Assembly: GCA_947452365.1 (NCBI GenBank)
Contig: CANGCO010000004.1
Span: 1-64,000, forward strand
Length of the DNA stretch: 64,000 bases
Direction of reading: 5' to 3'
DNA from: Caulobacteraceae bacterium
GTDB lineage: Bacteria; Pseudomonadota; Alphaproteobacteria; Caulobacterales; Caulobacteraceae
The notes under the pieces are model-generated. The model searched no databases. It saw nothing but the letters and a program-made list of their open reading frames with translations, and was not told the origin of the DNA. Made by a program: the position numbers and the translations under genes. Below are positions 8,376 to 15,312 of this stretch, piece after piece. Position 1 is the stretch's first letter, and each line of letters begins with the position of its first letter.

Positions 8376-9007
8376 AGGGACCTCGCCAAGGTAAGGCCGC
8401 CGCCAGCCAAGGCCAGAAATAGGCCAAATGGGACGAGCGGAACCTCGCCTTCTGGATTCAACCGCGACATGATCATGGCCCATAGGGCCCCGCTGCTGGC
8501 GGCTGCGGCCACCATCCAGAGGCCCGCCTCTAGCCCAAGCACCAGGCCAAATGCCGCGGCAAGCTTGATATCGCCTTGACCAAGACCGTCCGCCCCCTTG
8601 GCCTGATGCCAGGCCCAGGCCACGGCCGCCAACAGGCCCCCGCACAGGGCCGCGCCCCACAGAGAAGGGGTGGCTGTGCCCGCGTGCCAAAACAGTAGGG
8701 CGGCAAGGGCGATCCCAAGCGTTAAGATATTGGGGATTAATAGAAAGGCGGCATCGTAAAAGGCAACCGCCACACAGGCTATAACCAAAAGGCTCAAGGC
8801 CGCCGCTAGCCAAGGATTTAGAGGATTTAACAGGGCTTGGGCCAAAACGGCGGCGCCAAGCATGCCGGTCCAGAGCCCCAGCTGCCAGCCCTTGCTGGCT
8901 GTTAGATCAAGCGCACCAAGCAGGCTTTGCGGCGCCCAGGCAGCGATACTGGCCGTGATGAGACTGGTCATGGCCGCTGCGGCACACGGCTCAGATAACA
9001 GAGTCAT
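8372..9007 (-). CDS. gspO: Prepilin peptidase GspO/PilD-like, minimal form without the methylase domain
   Basis: This integral membrane aspartic protease (A24 family) would cleave the leaders of the five pseudopilins encoded here. It is about 211 residues with several hydrophobic helices. The two catalytic aspartates are visible: Asp85 in AFYDAAFLLIPN and Asp146 in GLGQGDIKLA. The N-terminal zinc-cysteine methyltransferase domain of full-length PilD is missing, as in short CpaA-type peptidases. The start at 9007 overlaps gspF by 17 nt; a second ATG at 8971 would lose 12 residues. It is coupled to gspI by an ATGA overlap. Confidence 0.88.
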   Translation of the reverse strand: MTLLSEPCAAAAMTSLITASIAAWAPQSLLGALDLTASKGWQLGLWTGMLGAAVLAQALLNPLNPWLAAALSLLVIACVAVAFYDAAFLLIPNILTLGIALAALLFWHAGTATPSLWGAALCGGLLAAVAWAWHQAKGADGLGQGDIKLAAAFGLVLGLEAGLWMVAAAASSGALWAMIMSRLNPEGEVPLVPFGLFLALAGGGLTLARSL

Positions 9008-10211
9008 AAACACTCGACAGGGCCAAGACCAAGGACAGGGCGACAATGCCGACCAGGATAGACACCATGCCAATAGCGAGCGGTTCGATTAGGGCCGTCA
9101 GACGCTTGAGCGCATCGGTTAATTTGGCGTCATAACCATCGGCGAGAAAGTCAAACATCTTGCCGAGCGCGCCGGAGCGTTGCCCCACCCTCAAGAGGCT
9201 AAGATCCATAGAGGTCAGCTGGGTGTGACGACCAAGTGACTGGTCCACCGAAATGCCCGCCCTAATATCACGCTCAAATTGTTCTAGGCTCCGACGAAAC
9301 TTGCCCTCTGGTGTGGCCTGACGCGCAAGATCGGAGGCTTCCAACAGACCGACGCCATTGCGCAGCGCAAACCCGGTCAGGCGCGACCAGGTGGTTATTT
9401 CGCGGTACCGCAGCAAGTCGCCGATCAGGGGCAGATTATGCCCAGCCTGATAGGCGCGCTGCCTTAGGCGAGGATTATTAAGCATGGCCATAATCGCCAT
9501 GCCCAGGCCAACCAAGCCAACCCATAGAAGCGGTAGATTATGGCTGGAAAATTCGCCCGTATCGATGACCCATCGGGAAATCATCGGCATCTTGTCGCGT
9601 TTATCGCCGATCATGGCCGCAAACCGCGGCACAACCGCCGTAAAGATGAACAAGACCGCTAAGAGGCCCGCACTGGCGAGGAAGGCCGGATAGGTCAGGG
9701 CATTGGCAAATTCGCGCCGCAAGCGGTCCTCATAGGCCATTTGCTCAGCAGCATCGCGCAGGACGAGGTCAAGCTGGCCCGTCGCCTCACCGACCCGGAT
9801 CATGGCATAAACATAAAATGGAAAGCCCGGTGCCTGGGTTTCCATGGCGCGGGCAAAGGTCTCGCCGCGTTTCAAGGCCTTGGCCAATTGTTCAAATTGC
9901 GCCCGGGTTGGGGCGGCTGTAATACCCAAGGATACGGTATCAATCGCCTCCAACAGGCCAACGCCCGCCTCGACCATCAGGGCCATTTGGCGCAGGACCG
10001 TGACTCGGTCGGTAAAGCTGATCTCGCCTGCCTTAACGTCACTTTTGGTGGCGGGCTTTTCGCTGAGAGATAGGGGGGTCAGGCCCTTGCCATTCAGACT
10101 ACGCAAGGCCGCGCGGGCATCAGGCGCGACCAGTTGGTCATCGATGCGGCGGCCAGCCGAATCGATGGCACGATAGACAAACACCCGGTCAACGCGATCG
10201 AGCGTCGGCAT
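8991..10211 (-). CDS. gspF: Type II secretion inner-membrane platform protein GspF
   Basis: The 406-residue polytopic protein is the platform on which the GspE ATPase acts. The N-terminus begins FVYRAIDSAGRRID. Two T2SSF repeats follow: the first contains LRQMALMVEAGVGLLEAID and RVGEATGQLD, and the second contains FALRNGVGLLEASDLA and RVGQRSGALGKM. Each is followed by long hydrophobic helices. The start overlaps the gspE stop (TAATG). It belongs to the minus-strand E-F-O-I unit. Confidence 0.95.
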   Translation of the reverse strand: MPTLDRVDRVFVYRAIDSAGRRIDDQLVAPDARAALRSLNGKGLTPLSLSEKPATKSDVKAGEISFTDRVTVLRQMALMVEAGVGLLEAIDTVSLGITAAPTRAQFEQLAKALKRGETFARAMETQAPGFPFYVYAMIRVGEATGQLDLVLRDAAEQMAYEDRLRREFANALTYPAFLASAGLLAVLFIFTAVVPRFAAMIGDKRDKMPMISRWVIDTGEFSSHNLPLLWVGLVGLGMAIMAMLNNPRLRQRAYQAGHNLPLIGDLLRYREITTWSRLTGFALRNGVGLLEASDLARQATPEGKFRRSLEQFERDIRAGISVDQSLGRHTQLTSMDLSLLRVGQRSGALGKMFDFLADGYDAKLTDALKRLTALIEPLAIGMVSILVGIVALSLVLALSSVYDSVI

Positions 10212-11935
10212 TAGGATGCGGCCCGATCATAAACCGGTTGGACCTGCTCGTCCTCGGGCTCGGGCACGCCGATCACACGATAAACCTCAGCCATTGTGGT
10301 CTGGCCAAGCGCGGCCTTATGCGCGCCATCTTCAAACATGCCGACAAAACCACGATCAATCGCCATCCGGGTCAGGTCGGCCTCAGAGGCGCGGCGGCGT
10401 ACGGATGAGGCCAATTCGGGTGTAAACTGGGCGATTTCATAAAGGCCAAGACGACCAAGATAGCCTGATCCGGAACAGGCCGTGCACCCCATGGCCCGCT
10501 TAAACCTTGGCGGCAGGGCGGTGAGGCGGGCCTTAAGGACAGGAGGCGCGAATTCAAGCCCCGCATAGCCTGGATCGTCCTTGGCACAGTGCGGGCACAA
10601 TTTGCGCACCAGCCTTTGACCGACCAGTCCGCGCAAGACATCGGCCAGCAAATAATTCTCAACCTCGAGGTCGAGCAGACGCGACACTGCCGCAATCGCG
10701 GAATTGGTATGGACGGTCGAGATCACCATATGGCCGGTCAAGGCTGCCTGAACCGCTATGCGGGCGGTTTCAGGGTCGCGGATTTCGCCAACCATGATGA
10801 CATCAGGATCTTGGCGCAGGATGGAGCGCAGGCCTGCGGCAAAACTCAAGCCAATGTCACTGCGCACATGCACCTGCACAACCCCGGGCAGGTCAAATTC
10901 GACCGGGTCCTCGACCGTGACAATCTTGCGCAAACCATCATTGAGGCCACTCAAAAGACGGTAAATCGTGGTGGTCTTGCCCGAACCGGTCGGGCCGGTG
11001 ACCAGTACAATGCCATTGGGTTGTTCAACCAGACGGGCCAGACCATCGGCATCGGCCTGGGGCAGACCCAGTTCGGTGAGTTCAGGGATCCGACTGGTCT
11101 TGCCAAGCAGGCGCATGACCAGGGATTCGCCCCAGGCCGCTGGCAGGGTTGAGACCCGCAGGTCGACATCCTGGCCCGATATGCGGATGGTTTGGCGACC
11201 ATCCTGCGGCAGACGCCGTTCGCCAATATCCATGCCGGACAGGAGTTTTAACCGAGAACAGACCGCATCAAACCCAGTGCGCGGGCCGGTGCGGACGGTC
11301 TGTAATATGCCATCGACCCGCATACGGATACTAAAACGGTCCTCGAACGGTTCAACATGAATATCCGAGGCCCGCCTTTGCAGGCTCTCGGCAAATACGG
11401 CATTTACAAAATCAATCACCGGCGCTTCCTCGGCCAGTTCGCGCAGATGGGCTGCGTCAGAGGCCATGGGACTGGCCGCCATGAGGTGGGGATGGTCGAG
11501 ATCATCCATGGCCGCCGAGACCAGGGCGCGGGAACATAGGCGCCAATGCACCGGCTCGGCCACGGCCTGTTCCAGAAGAGTGCGCAAGATCGGGGTCAAG
11601 GGATCGACTGCGGCACAGACCACGCCATTGGCCAGATCCGGGCAGCGCCAAACCAGGGCTTCTTGATCGGCCCACCAGCTGGCCTGGGTTTGGGTCTCAT
11701 CCATAAAGGCCTGAATCTGCTCCTTCGTCGGCATGTCATCGCGCGACTGGATCGGCAAGGCCAATTGTTCCGACAAGACCAAGAGCAGGGCAGCCTCAGA
11801 CAGGGCGCCGAGGCGCACGAGGATCATACCAAGGGGTCCGCCGACTGCAGTCTGGACGTCAAGCGCTGCGATCAGGTCCTTAGGGTCACATAGACCTCTG
11901 GACACTAACAGATTGCCAATGCGAATTTTGGACAT
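10211..11935 (-). CDS. gspE: Type II secretion ATPase GspE
   Basis: This 574-residue cytoplasmic ATPase powers pseudopilus assembly. The start MSKIRIGNLLVSRGL at 11935 fits the N1E domain of the family; an earlier in-frame ATG would add 13 unusual residues. Visible are Walker A GPTGSGKTT, an Asp box (TVEDPVEF), Walker B DVIMVGEIRD and a His box (HMVISTVHTN). The zinc-binding CPHC...CTAC tetracysteine motif lies near the C-terminus. It is the first gene of the E-F-O-I unit. Confidence 0.96.
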   Translation of the reverse strand: MSKIRIGNLLVSRGLCDPKDLIAALDVQTAVGGPLGMILVRLGALSEAALLLVLSEQLALPIQSRDDMPTKEQIQAFMDETQTQASWWADQEALVWRCPDLANGVVCAAVDPLTPILRTLLEQAVAEPVHWRLCSRALVSAAMDDLDHPHLMAASPMASDAAHLRELAEEAPVIDFVNAVFAESLQRRASDIHVEPFEDRFSIRMRVDGILQTVRTGPRTGFDAVCSRLKLLSGMDIGERRLPQDGRQTIRISGQDVDLRVSTLPAAWGESLVMRLLGKTSRIPELTELGLPQADADGLARLVEQPNGIVLVTGPTGSGKTTTIYRLLSGLNDGLRKIVTVEDPVEFDLPGVVQVHVRSDIGLSFAAGLRSILRQDPDVIMVGEIRDPETARIAVQAALTGHMVISTVHTNSAIAAVSRLLDLEVENYLLADVLRGLVGQRLVRKLCPHCAKDDPGYAGLEFAPPVLKARLTALPPRFKRAMGCTACSGSGYLGRLGLYEIAQFTPELASSVRRRASEADLTRMAIDRGFVGMFEDGAHKAALGQTTMAEVYRVIGVPEPEDEQVQPVYDRAAS

Positions 11936-12025
11936 GGCCAGACCATAGTCGAAGACGTGTAAAATTGAAAACACAATAAAGGATAGACGGTATTTGTTTC
12001 ATTAGTGCGACGCTAGGCACGCCAT

Positions 12026-12058
12026 ACAAAAAGAGGGGGGATTGCTCCCCCCTCTTCT
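12026..12058 (-). terminator. Strong Rho-independent terminator after the 568-residue secreted protein
   Basis: A perfect 10-bp stem (AAGAGGGGGG at 12031-12040 with CCCCCCTCTT at 12047-12056) has a 6-nt loop. On the minus strand it is followed by a T run. It separates the secreted-protein gene from gspE downstream on the same strand. Confidence 0.88.
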
Positions 12059-12081
12059 CCGTTCCGAAGGATCGGTTCGGA

Positions 12082-13788
12082 CTATTGGTTAGTCTTGCCA
12101 CCGTCCGTGACGAAGCCAAGCGACGATTCCGCTGCGACACCGCCGCTAAGAATGCGTTGCTTGATCGCGACATTGTCCGAGCTGCCCTGGAAGGTAATCC
12201 GCAAGTCACCGCGACGGAAGTTACCAAAGCAGGTCGTCACAGCTAGCGTATCCACAAGCAGTTCCGCGCCAGGCGCAATGCCCGACAAGGCTGGCAAGGT
12301 GCCGACATTGGGGCCGCCGGTCCCGGTACAGGTGCGCGGTGTGCCCGCAACGCCATCAACCACGCTTGACAAGGTCAGGCTGATCGGACCGGTCGATGCC
12401 GTACCATTATTGGTCAAACGAATAACCGACGGGAAGGTTGCCACATTGCCGCTGATCCAGGGGGCGTCGACATAGGTCCCCTGCTGACCAATGATTTCCA
12501 GAGGATTGGTAACCGTCGGGCTTGGGTTCAGATAGGTCGCTGTAGCGGTTGGTTTGACCCGGGCCGCCAAGCTGATGACCTGAGGTGTCGAGACCTGGAT
12601 GCTGTTCCCAGCATTAACCGCCACGGTCACATTGGTTACCGCTAGACCCGTCGCCGAATCGGCTGCAGTGCCGGTAATGGTTTGTTGCAGCGCGCCTGTG
12701 GGGGCCGAGATTGTGACGCCGGTCACGACGGGGCGGAATGCGGCAAACGAACCGGAATTGGTAAAGGTCAATTCAGGCGAGATCAGCGGCTTAAGCGCAC
12801 CGTTAATACCCGCGAATGTCAACTTGGTCGCACTCTGGGTACCATTGGTATTGGTTGAGTTGGAGATGCCAGGATAGTTGGTGGCATTGTCTGTAAAATA
12901 GCCAGCCCTTACGCTACCAATAATGGCGTCGTAACCGGTGGTCGTGACAAGGCTGATATAGCTGGGTGAGGCCGAACCCGCTGCGGCAATCGCAAAGGAG
13001 GTCGGCAGTGTGCTCACACCCGTGACCACATTGCTGACCAGAACTTCGGTCAGGGCCCGAGGCTCGGCCAAGATGGTCGTTCCCGAGGCACCACCGGCAT
13101 AGGCTTCGTACAAAAGCGTGGTGGTGTTCAGGCGTTCAATCTTAACCGAAGCCGTCACTGTACCCGGCGTCGTGGCCGTAACCTTCCAAGGATTGGTCGC
13201 CGGGAAGCTTAAACGAACACCCGTCGGGGCATTCGTACCATTACACCCGGCCGTGCCGGTCAAGGTGCTATTGACCGTCACGTCAACCACAGCCGTGCTG
13301 GAACCGATACCGCCGCCCAGGGATAGGGTGGGGGAGCCGACAACGCATTCGGCCGTTGCTGGGGTCGCAACGACAGTCGAGAAGTTGGCCGAGGTCAGGG
13401 CGGTTGCAAAGGTTGGGGCCGCTGTGCCGCCCAGATCGAATGTGAAGCGGTAAGTATTGACCGTGGCAACGCCGATACCCGAGCCGGCCAGGAAGTTCTG
13501 GGTCAGGCTGGTATCCACGCTGCCGACGATCTGATTAGCCGAGGTTGCGGGGGTAGCGCTGGTCCAGTAGGCGCCGATGCTGGAGCCGCCGGGGACGCCA
13601 TAGAGGTCGCGATTGGCGGCAACGGTGAAATCGACGGCGTTGGAATAGATCAGACGATCGGTCGGCGTTGCTGTTTGCGACAGGTCAATAGACGAAATGC
13701 GCGCGCTGGTGATCTGTGCGGCATTAGCAGCGGTGGCTGCGAGCGAGCCAACCGCAATGCCGGCCAGCAGAATTTTCTTCATGTTCAT
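12082..13788 (-). CDS. Secreted protein of unknown function, candidate type II secretion substrate or surface protein
   Basis: I do not recognise this 568-residue protein. It starts MNMKKILLAGIAVG and has a clear Sec signal peptide with a probable AxA cleavage near residue 23. The mature part is very rich in Thr, Ser, Ala, Gly and Val, poor in Lys and Cys, with alternating hydrophobic and polar residues that suggest beta sandwiches. No catalytic motif, membrane anchor, LPXTG or autotransporter end is visible. AAGGGG lies 9 nt before the start, a long A/T-rich leader lies upstream, and a strong terminator follows, all of which fit high expression. It sits directly upstream of gspE on the same strand, so export through the neighbouring secretion system is an attractive but unproven inference. 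An S-layer-like or adhesin role is also possible. Confidence 0.8.
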   Translation of the reverse strand: MNMKKILLAGIAVGSLAATAANAAQITSARISSIDLSQTATPTDRLIYSNAVDFTVAANRDLYGVPGGSSIGAYWTSATPATSANQIVGSVDTSLTQNFLAGSGIGVATVNTYRFTFDLGGTAAPTFATALTSANFSTVVATPATAECVVGSPTLSLGGGIGSSTAVVDVTVNSTLTGTAGCNGTNAPTGVRLSFPATNPWKVTATTPGTVTASVKIERLNTTTLLYEAYAGGASGTTILAEPRALTEVLVSNVVTGVSTLPTSFAIAAAGSASPSYISLVTTTGYDAIIGSVRAGYFTDNATNYPGISNSTNTNGTQSATKLTFAGINGALKPLISPELTFTNSGSFAAFRPVVTGVTISAPTGALQQTITGTAADSATGLAVTNVTVAVNAGNSIQVSTPQVISLAARVKPTATATYLNPSPTVTNPLEIIGQQGTYVDAPWISGNVATFPSVIRLTNNGTASTGPISLTLSSVVDGVAGTPRTCTGTGGPNVGTLPALSGIAPGAELLVDTLAVTTCFGNFRRGDLRITFQGSSDNVAIKQRILSGGVAAESSLGFVTDGGKTNQ

Positions 13789-14298
13789 TTTGGTAATCCC
13801 CTTAGAGGTCCATTTAGAGAGCCAAGTTTGACGCCATAGCGGTCACAGATCGTGATCCGCCACTCTGACGACCACAGCTGCACCCAAGGCCTCTGTAGGG
13901 TAGTATTGGATTTTTTACCTGTCAATGCGGATTTGAAAACAAGTTTCAGTAATTACATGTATTGTTTTATAGCGTTTACAGTTTTGTAATAATGATTAAT
14001 ATTTTAATAGCGATAACGCTTTAAATGTTAGGATTTGGTTTATATAGAAAGGAGATCATAACTATAGTCGTTAATCGCAAAATTCAAAACTAATTCAATG
14101 TAATAACGATATATATAATTATACCTATGCGAGAAGATTTTTTTGCTGCAGGTTATAAGCTATGAAAATCAAGCCCAAGCGCGGCATGACGCTTGACCCG
14201 CGCAAGTCGGATCGCGGACTTAGGGGGCCAGATCGCTTAACAAAAAAACTTTTTGGTGGCCGAGTGATAGGGTCGTTGCGGCGGCCTTTTGGCCTTGA
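13789..14298. other. A/T-rich gene-free region between the secreted-protein gene and the SleB-like gene
   Basis: This 510-base stretch is visibly richer in A/T than its neighbours, especially 13930-14160. It precedes the secreted-protein gene on the minus strand. On the plus strand there is a possible 58-codon basic ORF at 14162-14338 (MKIKPKRGMTLDPRKSDRG start) with AGG 10 nt before it. It overlaps the end of the SleB-like gene and has no recognisable relative, so I do not call it a gene. The region most likely carries promoter and upstream elements. Confidence 0.5.
13896..13925 (-). promoter_or_regulatory. Possible promoter of the secreted-protein gene
   Basis: On the minus strand TTGACA occurs at 13925-13920, about 130 nt before the start codon. 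The hexamer 17 nt downstream (TACCCT) is only a weak -10. If real, it implies a 5-prime leader of about 100 nt. This is tentative. Confidence 0.25.
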
Positions 14299-14940
14299 TC
14301 AGGACTTGTTGGCAAAAAAGATGTGTCGGCCAATCTGACCAAGGCGCTGCATTTGCCTCGCCCAGGCCGGCTGCACATAGTCGGCGTGATAATGGGTGGC
14401 GGCCAGATCACCTTGGGCCTGGCCAGCCATTACAGCTTGGGCCACCGACTGGCTTTGTTGCCAAAGCCGCATCTGTACCGGCCCGGCCTGGCGGTCGCCC
14501 TCGCAGGCAAAACTGAACTGGCAACCCGGGCGCGGCGCGCCTTGGAAAACGACCTCGCAAATCGTGCTAGGGCGTCCGGGCTGTCGGGTACGGTTGAGCA
14601 CCACCTGGGCCACAGCCACCTGACCGTCATGTGGCTCACTTCGGGCCTCATAATAGATTGCCTGAGTCAGGCATTCCAGATCGCTGGTCCCCGGGCGAAT
14701 AGACACGCCGTGAATTGGGGTGCGATGGGCGGGCGGCGCGGTCAGCAAGCGATAGCGCAATTGCAACGCTTGGTAATCGGCAAGGCGGCTGGTAAAGGCC
14801 TTGGCGCGATCGTGAGGGGCGCCATCCTGGCTTGCCGCCGCCCAACCCTGTGCGCCGACCCCCAACCAAAAAACGACGGCGAAAACCGGCGCGGCCAGGG
14901 TCCGCAGTTTTCGCAACAGAGTCGGGGATAGCTGGATCAT
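14299..14940 (-). CDS. SleB/CwlJ-type cell wall hydrolase (Hydrolase_2 family)
   Basis: The 213-residue product has an N-terminal hydrophobic signal or anchor segment (about 13-35). A C-terminal domain follows with LTQAIYYEARSEP, where Glu98 is the predicted catalytic acid, then GQVAVAQVVLNR and later FSFACEGDR. These are the signatures of the SleB/CwlJ lytic-enzyme fold found in many alphaproteobacteria. It would act on peptidoglycan in the periplasm. It is a single gene divergent from the giant glycan gene, and lies beside a secretion locus that must pass through the wall. The specific substrate bond is not evident. Confidence 0.88.
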   Translation of the reverse strand: MIQLSPTLLRKLRTLAAPVFAVVFWLGVGAQGWAAASQDGAPHDRAKAFTSRLADYQALQLRYRLLTAPPAHRTPIHGVSIRPGTSDLECLTQAIYYEARSEPHDGQVAVAQVVLNRTRQPGRPSTICEVVFQGAPRPGCQFSFACEGDRQAGPVQMRLWQQSQSVAQAVMAGQAQGDLAATHYHADYVQPAWARQMQRLGQIGRHIFFANKS

Positions 14941-15312
14941 TGGACAACACTATAGAGTGTACACGGCTACAGAGGCGAAGAAGCGTAGATAGAATATATT
15001 AAGAGATTAAAATTGTAGAGCAATAGGCGGCGCATTTTGACCCCATATCCATACCGGTATTAGGCAACAGCGCGGCCGGGGGAGGAAGGCTAGGCGATAT
15101 TGCACCGCTATTTATTGGGGGATGGGCGGCTTTGATGCTGGGCATTGTCACAGTTAAAAAATGTTTACGAGTTGCGTTTGCGCTGTTACATCCTTGGGTG
15201 TGATTTTGTCGGTGTTGAGATAACGCATGGCCGGTCAGGCTAGGTGACCCTAGGCTCTAGCGGGGCTCGTCTCGGCAAATTCCGCGCCCTTAAGTTTTGG
15301 ATGACGTAAACT
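14941..15312. promoter_or_regulatory. Divergent regulatory gap with a CtrA-like site
   Basis: This 372-base gap separates the starts of the wall-hydrolase gene (minus) and the giant glycan gene (plus), so promoters for both should lie here. At 15154-15168 the sequence is TTAA, seven bases, TTAC, a 7-of-8 match to the TTAA-N7-TTAA site of the alphaproteobacterial cell-cycle regulator CtrA. It lies about 145 nt before the giant gene. No small ORF with a credible ribosome-binding site was seen. Confidence 0.35.

Noticed and set aside
10589-11152. 187-codon plus-strand frame opposite gspE
   Set aside because: Shadow of the minus-strand gspE; composition follows its codon pattern.
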